Below the pieces are notes generated by a model. It did not search any database, was not told the origin of the DNA, and worked only from the letters and a program-made list of their open reading frames with translations. Made by a program: the position numbers and the translations under genes. Positions 32,665-42,589 of a DNA stretch of 64,000 nucleotides are shown in pieces (within the stretch, counting starts at the first letter, position 1; every line of letters begins with the position of its first letter). The stretch spans positions 620,001-684,000 of the forward strand of contig NZ_JAIWJX010000002.1 in NCBI RefSeq assembly GCF_023149135.1, written 5' to 3'. This DNA comes from Fictibacillus marinisediminis. GTDB lineage: Bacteria; Bacillota; Bacilli; Bacillales; Fictibacillaceae.

Positions 32665-35064
32665 TTGGGAAAGTGGAGTAAGAGATTGGGAGCATCATTG
32701 GCGATTACTGGGCTATCGTTAGGTTTAGTTTCCACATCGGTGTTTACAGGGTCTTTAGACGCAAAAGCGAAAACGGCGATGCAGAAAACGGTTGCAAATC
32801 ATTACGGCAATAGTCATTCCGCACTAGATCTGGCTATTGTGAACGATGATAAATTAATAGATTTGCTCATTAGAGAAGGAGTCATCTCCAAAGATGCTTC
32901 TGAAAAGGAAAAACAAAAAGCGCTTCATGCTTACCTTGAGCTAAAAGGAAAGCAGGATACTGTGAAAGAAAAGGATCCGCTTGCTCCAAAAGTAAAAGCA
33001 GCCGCTGCTGAAAAACAGCGTGAGTTCAAAGGGTTCACGAACGGTCTCCTTCATGGGAACGGCAAAAAGAAAGGGCAATATAAGAAACAGCCGGATCCAG
33101 TAAATGATCATGGACCAGATAAGGTAGTTAAAGAAGGAAAGCTACTGACGCTGACGGTTGAATTCGCAGACACCCCACATAATACGATTAAGCCAAATGA
33201 GACGGATAACTACTACAAAGACTATAACCTGCAGCATTATGAAGATATGATTTTCGGTGAAAACGGAGTTGAAGGGCCTAACGGTGAAAACTTTGTATCT
33301 CAAAAGCAATTCTATGAAGAGCAGTCCGGAGGTACATATACTGTGAATGGTAAAGCGTACGGATGGCTGAAGGTTCCAGGAACCGCTGCCTTCTATGGAG
33401 CTGATAGAGCTTCCGGCGGCCACGATAATGTTAGCCCAGGAGGATCCAAGCAGCTTGTAAAAGATACATTAGATGCTGCAAAGGCCGCGGGTGTACCGCT
33501 TGGGGATTACGATCTTGAAGATCCGCATGATTTGGATGGAGACGGCAACTACTGGGAGGCGGATGGTCTAGTAGACCACTTACAGATTATCCATGCCGGA
33601 ATGGGGCAGGAAGCCGGTGGAGGATCTCTTGGCAACAATGCGATTTGGTCGCACAGATCTGCTGTTTTCTATGATCCTGATGGACTTGGAAAAGGTCTTC
33701 CAGGATTCTATGATTACACAATGATGCCAGAAGATGGGGCGACAGGCGTTTTCGCCCATGAATACGGTCATGATCTTGGTCTTCCGGATGAATATGATAC
33801 GGTTTACTCCGGCACAGGTGAAGCAATTGGATACTGGTCCATCATGGCAAGCGGATCGTGGGCAGGTAAGGTACCTGGTGCAGAACCGACTGGATTCTCA
33901 CCTTGGGCGAAGTCTTATTTCCAATCCACGCTCGGCGGAAACTGGACAACTCCAACCATTGTGGACTGGAAAGATGTTTCAACGAAAGGCGCCCAGTTCC
34001 TTTTAGATCAAGCCAATACACCAAATGGTGATAACCACCAAGCGATTCAGGTGAATTTGCCGAAGAAAAAGACGCCAATTAACACCCCAGCAGCTGGCTC
34101 TTATCAATACTGGGGCGGACAAGCAGATGAGATGGACAACTCTATGGTTACGAACGTAGATCTTACGGGCAAGCAATCTGCTACTCTTACTTTTGATGCA
34201 TGGTATGACATGGAAGAACAATGGGACTTTGCTTTTGTTCAAGTGTCAACAGACAACGGTGCTACATGGAAATCCCTTGGAAACAGCCATACTCGTTCTG
34301 ACGTGGTTCCTGAAGGCTACCCTACTATTCTTGACTCTATGCCTGGATTTACAGGAAACTCAAACGGCTGGCAAGCACAATCATTTGATCTGTCTGCTTA
34401 CAAAGGACAAAAAATTCAGCTTCGCCTTCGTTCTGCTACTGACTGGGGGACAAGCCAGGCCGGATTCTTCGCCGATAACATTAAAGTCGTAGCTGACGGA
34501 ACAACCCTGGTAGATGATGGAGCAGAAAAAGACCCTTCTGCATTTACGCTAAAAGGCTTTGAAAAGTCAGACGGCAACAAGTACAGCGATCACTACTACT
34601 TGCTTGAATGGAGAAACCATCAAGGTGTGGATAAAGGTCTTGGCCACATTGCACGTGGAAAATCCTTGATGAGCTATGATGGCGGTCTAGTCGTATGGTA
34701 TGTGGATCCGACGTATACTGACAACTGGACAGGTGTTCATCCTGGAGATGGTTTCCTAGGAGTGGTAGATTCTCACATCAATGATTTGAAATGGAATACG
34801 GGCGCAGAGGCAAGCACACGATTCCATATTGCGGATGCAGCATTTGGATTGGATAAAACATCCGGTCTGAATCTTGATTATCCAGGTGTTCAAACACTGA
34901 CAGCTCCAAGTCAATCAGCCGTATCACTGTTTGACGACAGCAACTCCTTCAAAAACCCATTTATGCCGGATGCGGGCCGCAATACAGACAACTATGGTCT
35001 GAAGGTTCGTGTGAACGGGGAAGCTTCTGATGATTCAGTAGGAGCAATTGTAATCTATAAGTAA
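32665..35064 (+). CDS. Immune inhibitor A-type M6 metalloprotease, copy 1
   Basis: A 799-residue secreted zinc protease of the InhA family. N-terminal signal peptide (LGASLAITGLSLGLVSTSV), a propeptide, then the catalytic domain with [14 protein letters not shown] near residues 365-378 (HExxHxxGxxD zinc site), followed by beta-rich domains typical of InhA (DAWYDMEEQWDFAFVQVS). InhA proteins cleave host antimicrobial peptides and matrix proteins, and are exosporium-linked in B. cereus. TTG start behind AGGAGGGG; no ATG nearby. Strong hairpin terminator after it. Confidence 0.92.
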   Translation: MGKWSKRLGASLAITGLSLGLVSTSVFTGSLDAKAKTAMQKTVANHYGNSHSALDLAIVNDDKLIDLLIREGVISKDASEKEKQKALHAYLELKGKQDTVKEKDPLAPKVKAAAAEKQREFKGFTNGLLHGNGKKKGQYKKQPDPVNDHGPDKVVKEGKLLTLTVEFADTPHNTIKPNETDNYYKDYNLQHYEDMIFGENGVEGPNGENFVSQKQFYEEQSGGTYTVNGKAYGWLKVPGTAAFYGADRASGGHDNVSPGGSKQLVKDTLDAAKAAGVPLGDYDLEDPHDLDGDGNYWEADGLVDHLQIIHAGMGQEAGGGSLGNNAIWSHRSAVFYDPDGLGKGLPGFYDYTMMPEDGATGVFAHEYGHDLGLPDEYDTVYSGTGEAIGYWSIMASGSWAGKVPGAEPTGFSPWAKSYFQSTLGGNWTTPTIVDWKDVSTKGAQFLLDQANTPNGDNHQAIQVNLPKKKTPINTPAAGSYQYWGGQADEMDNSMVTNVDLTGKQSATLTFDAWYDMEEQWDFAFVQVSTDNGATWKSLGNSHTRSDVVPEGYPTILDSMPGFTGNSNGWQAQSFDLSAYKGQKIQLRLRSATDWGTSQAGFFADNIKVVADGTTLVDDGAEKDPSAFTLKGFEKSDGNKYSDHYYLLEWRNHQGVDKGLGHIARGKSLMSYDGGLVVWYVDPTYTDNWTGVHPGDGFLGVVDSHINDLKWNTGAEASTRFHIADAAFGLDKTSGLNLDYPGVQTLTAPSQSAVSLFDDSNSFKNPFMPDAGRNTDNYGLKVRVNGEASDDSVGAIVIYK

Positions 35065-35113
35065 ACTATAAAGCTCTTCTATTTTCTAATAGAAGAGCTT
35101 TATAGTTCTTTTT
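35064..35113 (+). terminator. Long hairpin terminator between the two InhA-type genes
   Basis: About 19 bp of perfect stem (ACTATAAAGCTCTTCTATT and its complement) followed by a T-rich run. Confidence 0.9.
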
Positions 35114-35146
35114 ACCTATTAAAATATGAGAAAAATTTGCCATTTT

Positions 35147-35187
35147 AGTAATATAGTACATCCTCTTTACCTAAGTAATATGGTACC
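35147..35187 (+). repeat. Direct repeat in the second InhA promoter region
   Basis: AGTAATATAGTACA at 35147 and AGTAATATGGTACC at 35174, start-to-start 27 nt, 55 to 95 nt before the start codon. Possible regulator binding sites. Confidence 0.4.
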
Positions 35188-35241
35188 TTTAGAAAGAAAG
35201 ATTACAGAAAATTCATGCTGTTCAAAACAGGAGGGGTTACA

Positions 35242-37662
35242 TTGGGAAATTGGTCTAAGAAATTAGGCTCATCGCTCTTGATCACAGGGCTTTCATTGAG
35301 TCTAATGTCACCTGCAGCATTTGCTAGCAATGCACAGCCGGAAAAAGGAAAATCGACGCAGTTTGCACCAATCGATTTGAACGTGGTGGATCAGGACAGG
35401 CTTGCCAAAGCTTTGAAAGACCGAGGGATTATCTCAAAGAATGCTTCAAAAGTTGATACTGCCAAAGCCGTTCAAAAGTACATAGCACGAAAAAATGAAA
35501 AAGTGGGCGGAGTTCAAGTAAATGCTTCCTCAGCATCAAGCAAGAAAAATTTTGACCTTAAAGCAAAAGATTTCCTTTATAAACAGAAACAGAAGCTATC
35601 AAAAAAATTAAATAAAAGCCAATCCAAAATGCAAAAAGGTCTTCCGAATGGGTTCGTAAAAGTAGACCCTGCAAAAGGAAAAAAATATGATGGCCCTGTC
35701 CGCAAAGATAAGGTGCTTGTCCTTTTGGCCGAGTATTCTGATTTTAAACATAATAACATCGACCAGGAACCTGGCTATATGTATTCCAAGGATTTCAACC
35801 AGCAGCATTACCAAGATATGCTGTTCGGGGACAAGCCTTTTGAGTTGTTTGATGGCTCAAAGGTAGAAACCTTTAAGCAATATTACGAAGAGCAATCCGG
35901 AGGAAGCTATACAGTTGAAGGAACAGTTTCACCGTGGTTGACTGTCCCTGGTAAAGCAGCTGATTATGGAGATGATTCTCCAAAAGGCGGTAACGATAAC
36001 CAGGCACCACTAGGGCCTCGTGATTTTATTAAGGATTCTTTAAATGCAGCAGCGGCAAGCGGAATTAACCTTGCTGACTATGATAATTTGGATATTTATG
36101 ATCTTGATGGCGATGGAAATATTAATGAGCCAGACGGATTAGTTGACCACTTGATGGTTATCCATGCAGGCAGTGGACAGGAAGCAGGCGGCGGAAAGCT
36201 TGGAGACAATGCGATCTGGTCCCACCGCTGGACGATTGGAAATGCACCTTACAAAGTTCCAGGAACAACTGCAACTGTACCTTATTGGGGCGGACAAATG
36301 GCTGCTTTCGACTACACAGTTGAACCTGAAGATGGGGCAGTTGGTGTATTTGCCCACGAATTCGGACATGATCTAGGTCTGCCGGATGAGTATGACACTC
36401 AATATACAGGTGACGGTGAACCGGTTGCTTCCTGGTCCATCATGAGCGGCGGAAGCTGGAACGGTAATATTGCGGGAACAACGCCAACAAGCTTTTCACC
36501 GCAAAACAAAGATTTCTTCCAAAACACAATTGGCGGGAATTGGGCGAACGTACAGGAAGTAGATTACAGCAAAATCAATAAAATTGGTCTTCTCACAAAA
36601 GTTGACCAGTCTGTAACCAAATCGAACAACCCGGGTATTGTTAAAGTAAATCTGCCGGATAAAAAGGTTCAAGGCATTAAGCCAGCTTTCGGTGAGAAAT
36701 ACTTTTACAGTACAAAAGGTGATGACCTGCATACTACGATGACCACACCGGAGATTGATTTGACTAATGCATCAAATGCAAAAATCGACTTTAAAACACT
36801 TTATGAAATTGAAGCAGATTATGACTACCTATATGTTAAAGTAGTGAAAGCTGACGGAACTACCGAAACGATTGATACATTTGGTGATGAGGTTGTAGAT
36901 GAAGACAAAGGCGCAGATACAACTAAGGACCAATGGATAGACAAATCTTATGACCTTTCTGCTTATAAAGGCCAAAAAGTAAAAGTTCAATTTGAGTATG
37001 TTACAGATGGTGGTCTTGCGATGAACGGCTTTGCAATGGATAACTTATCTGTAACTGTGGATGGAAATGTTGTACTATCCGATGATGCTGAAGGAACTCC
37101 AAAATTAACATTCTCTGGTGGTGCTAAGACTTCTGATGGAATCGACTTTAAGAAAAACAACTACTACATCGAATGGAGAAACTACGCTGGTGCAGATAAG
37201 GCCCTTCAATTTGCGCGCGGAGTAAAATACAACACTGGTATGCTCGTATGGTATGCGGATGACAGCTTCTCTGATAACTGGACTGGACCGCATCCAGGTG
37301 AAGGCTTCCTTGGAGTAGTAGACTCTCATCCGAAAGCAATTGTCGGTACGTTGAATGGCAAGCCTTCAGTTGAGGATTCTACACGTTACCAAGTAGCAGA
37401 TGCTGCATTCTCGTTTGATAAAGCTCCGGCTTGGTACATCAACTCTCCATCCAGAGGAATCTTTGACTACAAAGGTTCTAATGGAGTAACATCATTCGAT
37501 GACTCTAAACAATACATCGATATGACTGATTATAATGGCAGCGAAGAAGACGGTGTCATCGATGACGCAGGACGCAAGGTTCCTAATCTAGGACTGCAGT
37601 TCCAAGTGATTGGCGAAGCGAAGGACAACTCTGCTGGTGCGGTCTGGATCCGTCACAGATAA
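35242..37662 (+). CDS. Immune inhibitor A-type M6 metalloprotease, copy 2
   Basis: An 806-residue secreted paralogue of the preceding protease. Signal peptide ([18 protein letters not shown]), Lys-rich propeptide, zinc site [14 protein letters not shown] near 372-385, and the same downstream beta-domains. TTG 35242 behind CAGGAGGGG aligns with the start of copy 1 (GKWSKRLG versus GNWSKKLG), so the in-frame upstream ATG at 35215 is unlikely. The pair are tandem duplicates with separate terminators and promoters. Confidence 0.92.
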   Translation: MGNWSKKLGSSLLITGLSLSLMSPAAFASNAQPEKGKSTQFAPIDLNVVDQDRLAKALKDRGIISKNASKVDTAKAVQKYIARKNEKVGGVQVNASSASSKKNFDLKAKDFLYKQKQKLSKKLNKSQSKMQKGLPNGFVKVDPAKGKKYDGPVRKDKVLVLLAEYSDFKHNNIDQEPGYMYSKDFNQQHYQDMLFGDKPFELFDGSKVETFKQYYEEQSGGSYTVEGTVSPWLTVPGKAADYGDDSPKGGNDNQAPLGPRDFIKDSLNAAAASGINLADYDNLDIYDLDGDGNINEPDGLVDHLMVIHAGSGQEAGGGKLGDNAIWSHRWTIGNAPYKVPGTTATVPYWGGQMAAFDYTVEPEDGAVGVFAHEFGHDLGLPDEYDTQYTGDGEPVASWSIMSGGSWNGNIAGTTPTSFSPQNKDFFQNTIGGNWANVQEVDYSKINKIGLLTKVDQSVTKSNNPGIVKVNLPDKKVQGIKPAFGEKYFYSTKGDDLHTTMTTPEIDLTNASNAKIDFKTLYEIEADYDYLYVKVVKADGTTETIDTFGDEVVDEDKGADTTKDQWIDKSYDLSAYKGQKVKVQFEYVTDGGLAMNGFAMDNLSVTVDGNVVLSDDAEGTPKLTFSGGAKTSDGIDFKKNNYYIEWRNYAGADKALQFARGVKYNTGMLVWYADDSFSDNWTGPHPGEGFLGVVDSHPKAIVGTLNGKPSVEDSTRYQVADAAFSFDKAPAWYINSPSRGIFDYKGSNGVTSFDDSKQYIDMTDYNGSEEDGVIDDAGRKVPNLGLQFQVIGEAKDNSAGAVWIRHR

Positions 37663-37680
37663 TTACGTTAACATGAATAA

Positions 37681-37716
37681 AACCTGAATGGCTTCAGCCA
37701 TTCAGGTTTATTTTTT
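37681..37716 (+). terminator. Terminator of the second InhA-type gene
   Basis: AACCTGAATGGCT / AGCCATTCAGGTT stem plus T-rich tail. Confidence 0.88.
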
Positions 37717-37799
37717 GAATTTTTGAATAACCTATTTACAAATCCTGCATACTTATACTATAGTTAGATTATTAAATAGTCTTTAAGGAGGTATGTTAT

Positions 37800-37874
37800 A
37801 TGAGTATTGTTACGGAATACGCCATTACTGTTGTTAATTTCATATTACAGCCCTCCGGGAATCAGGACATTTAA
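37800..37874 (+). CDS. Orphan 24-residue microprotein
   Basis: A 24-codon ORF starting MSIVTEYAITVVNFIL, with a hydrophobic central stretch, preceded by AAGGAGGT, a full match to the anti-SD core, 8 nt before the ATG. A terminator (37909) follows, so this looks like a complete tiny transcription unit between two terminators. No homology recognised; toxin-like or secreted peptide roles are only speculation. Confidence 0.5.
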   Translation: MSIVTEYAITVVNFILQPSGNQDI

Positions 37875-37908
37875 TTTCTTTGAAATATTTCAATGGTTAA
37901 GTGATTAT

Positions 37909-37942
37909 ACCCGTGGGCTGTGAACAGTTCACGGGTTTTTTA
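37909..37942 (+). terminator. Terminator after the 24-residue ORF
   Basis: Stem ACCCGTG / CACGGGT with T6. Confidence 0.85.
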
Positions 37943-37977
37943 ATGCAAAGGAATTCTGTCATTATGCAGATCTCCAA

Positions 37978-38001
37978 AAGACCGGTGCGCCGGTCTTTTT
38001 T
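37978..38001 (+). terminator. Additional terminator before rsgA
   Basis: Stem AAGACCGG / CCGGTCTT with T6; 43 nt before the rsgA start, so it may attenuate read-through. Confidence 0.8.
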
Positions 38002-38043
38002 ATTTTATTAAAATTAATCATTTAATCATTGGAGGAAAACAAA

Positions 38044-39105
38044 TTGAATTTAAAACAATTAGGCTGGGACTTATTTTTTGAAGAAGGATACGCATCATTC
38101 GATAAGGAAAGCTTTACGGTCGGCAGGGTAGCTCTTGAGCATAAGGGAATGTACCGATTGTTCACGGAGCACGGGGAACTTCTCGCCGAGGTGACCGGAA
38201 AGCTCCGCCATATGGCGTCGGAACGGCAGGATTTTCCGGCTGTGGGGGATTGGGTAGTGATTACGGCAAGGCCTGAAGAGCATAAGGCTTCCATTCATGC
38301 CATTCTTCCCCGGAAAAGCAAATTTTCAAGAAAAGCGGCAGGACATACGACAGAAGAGCAGATTGTCGCGGCCAATGTGGATACCGTTCTTCTTGTAAAC
38401 GCATTGAATACAGATTTTAATTTAAGACGGATTGAAAGGTACTTGCTGATGGCTTGGGAAAGCGGAGCCAACCCAGTAATCGTACTAAGTAAAGCTGATC
38501 TTTGTGAAGATATCGAGGAAAAGTTCAGGGAAGTGGAAGAAGTGGCGATGGGTGTTCCCATCCATGCAATCAGTGCGGAAAAAGAAGAAGGTTTGGAGCA
38601 GCTTGCCGCCTATCTTGAAGAGGGTAAGACGGTTGCCTTGCTCGGTTCCTCCGGGGTAGGTAAATCCACGTTGACGAATGCTCTCTATGGAGAAAAGAAG
38701 CAGGATGTCAAAACCATCAGGGAAGACGATGACAAAGGGCGGCATACGACGACGCATCGCGAACTCATCGTTTTAAAAAGCGGAGGAATTGTCATTGATA
38801 CTCCTGGAATGCGTGAGCTGCAGTTGTGGGAAGCAGAAGAAGGAGTAGGGCACAGCTTTTCGGATATTGAAGGGCTTGCAGAGCAATGCAGGTTCCGGGA
38901 TTGCAGTCATAATAATGAGCCAGGCTGTGCGGTTCAGCAGGCGATTAAGGATGAAACACTCGATGAAGGCCGCTATAACAGTTACGTTAAACTGCAGAGA
39001 GAGCTGGCTTTCCTGGCAAGAAAAGAAGATCAGCGTGCGGCTTTGGCTGAAAAAGCAAAGTGGAAAAAGATTGCCGGTGACCGAACACGCGTCAATCGTA
39101 AATAA
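38044..39105 (+). CDS. rsgA: RsgA-type circularly permuted ribosome GTPase
   Basis: A 353-residue GTPase of the RsgA/YjeQ family, which checks 30S subunit maturation. The permuted motif order is seen: G4 LSKAD near residue 150, then G1 GSSGVGKST near 201, then G3 DTPGMRE near 253, followed by a zinc-binding Cys-rich segment ([14 protein letters not shown]). TTG 38044 has GGAGG 8 nt upstream; the earlier TTG at 38029 lies before the RBS. Its setting as a lone gene, not next to a PP2C/PASTA kinase pair, suggests it could be a second RsgA-like paralogue. Confidence 0.9.
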   Translation: MNLKQLGWDLFFEEGYASFDKESFTVGRVALEHKGMYRLFTEHGELLAEVTGKLRHMASERQDFPAVGDWVVITARPEEHKASIHAILPRKSKFSRKAAGHTTEEQIVAANVDTVLLVNALNTDFNLRRIERYLLMAWESGANPVIVLSKADLCEDIEEKFREVEEVAMGVPIHAISAEKEEGLEQLAAYLEEGKTVALLGSSGVGKSTLTNALYGEKKQDVKTIREDDDKGRHTTTHRELIVLKSGGIVIDTPGMRELQLWEAEEGVGHSFSDIEGLAEQCRFRDCSHNNEPGCAVQQAIKDETLDEGRYNSYVKLQRELAFLARKEDQRAALAEKAKWKKIAGDRTRVNRK

Positions 39106-39107
39106 GA

Positions 39108-39136
39108 AAAAAGAGCTGCCTGAGGGCAGCTCTTTT
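39108..39136 (+). terminator. Terminator after rsgA
   Basis: AAAAGAGCTGCC / GGCAGCTCTTTT stem, active toward both convergent genes. Confidence 0.85.
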
Positions 39137-39137
39137 G

Positions 39138-39914
39138 TTAAGCATGGCATTCTTTAATTTCTTGAAGGACACCGTCCCATAGTTTGATACGCATTTCCAA
39201 GGATTCCATGGCGGCCGTTTTGGCTTGCTGAAGTTTCTCCGGGTCATCACCGCATACCGAAAGCAGGAGCCTTTCAGCCAGAGGACCATGTTCATCTCCG
39301 TCGAGCTCAATATGGCGGTGAAGATAATATTTCAGCCATTTTGCTTCAATTCCGTTTGCAGAAACTTCATCGACCAGTACCTGGAACATGTCAGGAATGA
39401 GATCTTCGCGCCCGAAAAAGAATGCAGCTGCTACTTCGTGTACTTCTCCTCGTTGTGCCAGCTTTAGGCTGTGACGCGTGAAATCAGCTGCACTGGCTGG
39501 AACCTCGTCCGATTCAAGAGCCAGAAGAGAATCTTCACCTTCTTTTACTCGTGTGAGATAAGTGACGATAGGATTCGTATCGGCTTTTACTTCTTTCATG
39601 GCTTTTAAATAAAGTTCGAAGTGGCTGATATAATCGCCTTCACCATCTTCATCAGTTTCTTCTCCCAAAACGATTTCATTGATGAAGCGGGCATACTCCG
39701 GGTGCGGCTGCGGCATCCAGGGAAGAGAAACGCTGGTTAGTTCAATCTGAAGTTTCTTCAGCAGACTCATGAAATCCCAAACAGCGAACACATGGTGTTT
39801 CATAAGAATTTTTACCCGATCTGCGTTAGTCAGTTCCTTGTACAGCGGGTGGCTGATCAACTTTTCTCGTACAGCAGTCAGTTCGTTAAAAGCAGCATGT
39901 TCCAAAATAAGCAT
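39138..39914 (-). CDS. DUF3050 protein (heme-oxygenase-like fold)
   Basis: A 258-residue all-helical protein of the DUF3050 family. Conserved signatures are HHVFAVWDFMSLLK near residue 40 and YYLHRHIELDGDEHGP near 205, both rich in His/Glu that could bind metal, consistent with a heme-oxygenase-like diiron fold. Function unknown. Upstream sequence AAAGGATGC serves as RBS. Single gene, divergent from the YjbQ-like gene. Confidence 0.85.
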   Translation of the reverse strand: MLILEHAAFNELTAVREKLISHPLYKELTNADRVKILMKHHVFAVWDFMSLLKKLQIELTSVSLPWMPQPHPEYARFINEIVLGEETDEDGEGDYISHFELYLKAMKEVKADTNPIVTYLTRVKEGEDSLLALESDEVPASAADFTRHSLKLAQRGEVHEVAAAFFFGREDLIPDMFQVLVDEVSANGIEAKWLKYYLHRHIELDGDEHGPLAERLLLSVCGDDPEKLQQAKTAAMESLEMRIKLWDGVLQEIKECHA

Positions 39915-39997
39915 CCTTTCTTTATTCTGGTGTTTGATGCAGAACCAGAATGGTAATGTTTATAAGATAACGGAAAAACATAGCGAGGTGATCAGTT

Positions 39998-40399
39998 TTG
40001 CTGCAAAAATTCACAATAAAGACACACCATCGGGACGAAATGATCGATGTAACGGATACGGTCCGTGCTTATGTTCAAGAGCAAGGGGTACAGGAAGGGC
40101 TGTTGTATGTCTATTGTTCCCATACTACAGCGGGGATAACAATCAATGAGAATGCTGACCCTGATGTGAAGTCGGACATGCTGATGAGGCTGGATGAGGT
40201 TTATCCTTGGGAGCATCCAAAGTACCAGCATGCGGAAGGCAACACAGCGTCACATTTAAAAGCGAGTACAGTAGGATCTTCACAGATGGTTTTTATTCAT
40301 AACGGTGACCTGGTGCTTGGCACATGGCAGGGGATCTATTTCTGTGAGTTTGACGGCCCGCGTTCCCGCAATTATTTTATAAAGGTTATCGCCGATTAA
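39998..40399 (+). CDS. UPF0047/YjbQ-family protein (YugU-like)
   Basis: A 133-residue protein of the YjbQ/UPF0047 family, reported to have weak thiamine-phosphate synthase activity. Signature residues HTTAGITINENADPDV (residues ~48-63) and the late FCEFDGPRSRNYF are present. TTG start behind GCGAGGTGA. Followed by a long bidirectional terminator. Confidence 0.9.
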   Translation: MLQKFTIKTHHRDEMIDVTDTVRAYVQEQGVQEGLLYVYCSHTTAGITINENADPDVKSDMLMRLDEVYPWEHPKYQHAEGNTASHLKASTVGSSQMVFIHNGDLVLGTWQGIYFCEFDGPRSRNYFIKVIAD

Positions 40400-40404
40400 A
40401 GAAA

Positions 40405-40444
40405 AAAGAAATCCTCTTTTTTCTAAAAGAGGATTTCTTTATTT
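40405..40444 (+). terminator. Shared terminator of convergent genes
   Basis: Stem AAAGAAATCCTCTTTT / AAAAGAGGATTTCTTT with T-rich flanks on both strands. Confidence 0.88.
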
Positions 40445-40461
40445 TATCTAACGGAAAACAA

Positions 40462-42405
40462 TTATTGAACGCTTCCTCCAGCCATCTGATAGCGGGCTAG
40501 AAACTCCTGTTTAAATTGATTAGCAATAGCTGCATCATGAACGAATAAAGAATTTTCATCGTTTACATCGTTCCCGTTTGTACTCCAATTCGTTGATCCA
40601 GTAATCACTGTAGGGTCACTGGATGTATCAGCATCCACAATCATGTATTTATGATGCAGCTTACGAACTTCTTTATCCATGTATACAGGTGCAGGGTTTT
40701 TCCAGCGGGTATTTGGATTATTTGTACTCGTTTGGCTTGCTGTTCGGCCGGTCATGTCCACTGATGCAGACCACCACATGTTCCAATAGGAATCTTCAAA
40801 CACACCTTTTAAGTCAAAGCCGGTTAATGCACCTTGTAAATCTTGATCCGACCCCTCCCATTTTACTTTTAAAGCATCTACTAGCTCTTGGTCTGACCAG
40901 GCGAAAATAGAAAAATACGTATTTTCATTAGCAGACGTTTTTATGAAATCAATCATCTGTGGAACAGCATTGTCTCCGGGAGAAAAATAAACATCCACCA
41001 TTTTGCCGCCTACCGTTACATGATGAGGAGTATTATCCGACTTTCTTGGTCCAAAGTTGGCGTTTACTGGATCAGGAGAAAAAGTAGTACCTCCCCACAT
41101 TTCTTCAAATTCTGTTTTATATACAGCTGCCAGTTCCGGAGAATGAAATTCGATGGAATGATTGGAGTTTCCATCAAGAATTCCGCTTTCTCTGTTTGCA
41201 TCCGTTCCATACAGGCCGGATGTGGTGAAATTCCAGCTTCCTGTAAATGTCCATGTACCATCAATGAGTACAAACTTGTTGTGCATTTGATTATCAGGTG
41301 CATAATACGCGTTGGAAGATTTGGATTCACCATCTACCAGTAAATAGCCTGTTTGGCTGGATGAACCAACTGTAACGATCTTTTGTGTAAAGTCAGTATA
41401 TCCGTCCGCTGGAAGTCCATATTGCTGTCTTTTCGCTGGATCTTCAACGGCAAACATAACCGAGTCAGAAAAAATAGATGCATCATCTGAAGTATGAAGA
41501 ACGCCATCTTTTCCGCGAAGAAGCTTTTCAAGATCGGCTCTCATTAATTCATAGCGTTCATCATGTTCTGGATCACTCGGTCCTTTCGCATCCGCAATGA
41601 TTCGGACTCGAACACCCGAAGCAGCCCTATTGATTAAGGCATCCACGACTTTTGGCAAATTGATTTCATATGACGCCATATCAATTGTGGCTGTGGCCGA
41701 GTTAATTCGGTTGATCAGTCTGTTTTCCAGGTTGATATTATAATTCGCTTGGTTGTTTGAAGAGGAAAATTCCGGCAGTGCAGATTTGTTGAAGTAAACG
41801 TTCATAGCTCCAGTGCCGTTCTGTACACTGTTTAGGTGTTCGGTTTGGCTGCCTTGTGAAACAGCGGCGGACAGGGGTGTACCAAAACCAACGTCATAAG
41901 CTGCGGTAGAAGTAACCCAATTTGAGGCTTCATTTCCTGTTGAAGCTGCATCTTTTCTTTCCATTGTGGCCTTTGTTGCTGCATCACCTGCATACCAGGA
42001 TCCTATTGAATCCTGAATAGTATTCTGTGGATCGATTAATTCAAGTGTTTCTCCAGTATTTGATAAAGCTCCCGTATAAATCATATTGGCCTTTATTCCT
42101 GGAACAGTAGTATCATCCGAACGTTCGAGCAAATAGTAGCCGTTTGGTTCTATTTTTCCTGTCAGCTGGATGGAAGGTGTGCCGTCTGCGGATTTAAGGA
42201 CCCATCCTGATAAGTCGACAGGAACTTGTGAAGGGTTATACAATTCAATCCATTCATCATTTGCATCAGCTGTTGTTCCCATCCAAGCCACTTCATTAAT
42301 GACAGGATGAGTGGTGACAGCCTCTGCTTTTTGCCCCTGATAAAAAGTGCCTAAAAAACTGGTTGTACATAAAGAAATGATTAATCCAAGTTTACTCCAG
42401 TTCAT
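40462..42405 (-). CDS. Secreted lamin-tail plus phospholipase D-like protein
   Basis: A 647-residue exported protein. After a signal peptide comes a lamin-tail domain (VINEVAWMGTTADANDEWIELYNPS, split here only for description: VINEVAWMG and DEWIELYNPS), about residues 30-130. Two PLD half-sites follow: HNKFVLIDGTW near 374 and HHKYMIVD near 583, each with the downstream GSxN (FTGSWNFT; ITGSTNWS). This points to an extracellular phosphodiesterase, either nuclease or phospholipase. ATG 42405 has AAAGGGG 8 nt upstream. Monocistronic. Confidence 0.88.
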   Translation of the reverse strand: MNWSKLGLIISLCTTSFLGTFYQGQKAEAVTTHPVINEVAWMGTTADANDEWIELYNPSQVPVDLSGWVLKSADGTPSIQLTGKIEPNGYYLLERSDDTTVPGIKANMIYTGALSNTGETLELIDPQNTIQDSIGSWYAGDAATKATMERKDAASTGNEASNWVTSTAAYDVGFGTPLSAAVSQGSQTEHLNSVQNGTGAMNVYFNKSALPEFSSSNNQANYNINLENRLINRINSATATIDMASYEINLPKVVDALINRAASGVRVRIIADAKGPSDPEHDERYELMRADLEKLLRGKDGVLHTSDDASIFSDSVMFAVEDPAKRQQYGLPADGYTDFTQKIVTVGSSSQTGYLLVDGESKSSNAYYAPDNQMHNKFVLIDGTWTFTGSWNFTTSGLYGTDANRESGILDGNSNHSIEFHSPELAAVYKTEFEEMWGGTTFSPDPVNANFGPRKSDNTPHHVTVGGKMVDVYFSPGDNAVPQMIDFIKTSANENTYFSIFAWSDQELVDALKVKWEGSDQDLQGALTGFDLKGVFEDSYWNMWWSASVDMTGRTASQTSTNNPNTRWKNPAPVYMDKEVRKLHHKYMIVDADTSSDPTVITGSTNWSTNGNDVNDENSLFVHDAAIANQFKQEFLARYQMAGGSVQ

Positions 42406-42589
42406 TCCCATTCCCCTTTTTCTGTTTGCTGAATTGCAAAGTAAATATAGCACAAGGAAAGAAGGGGAAAGCTGGGAATTTTGAATTGTAAATAAAGATA
42501 GTGCTTTGAGAGGGTAAAACAGAAATGTTAAAAGTTTTATTTGAAATATTTTTTAAGAAACGTAGGCGATTGGAAGCAGTGGAAAAAAT

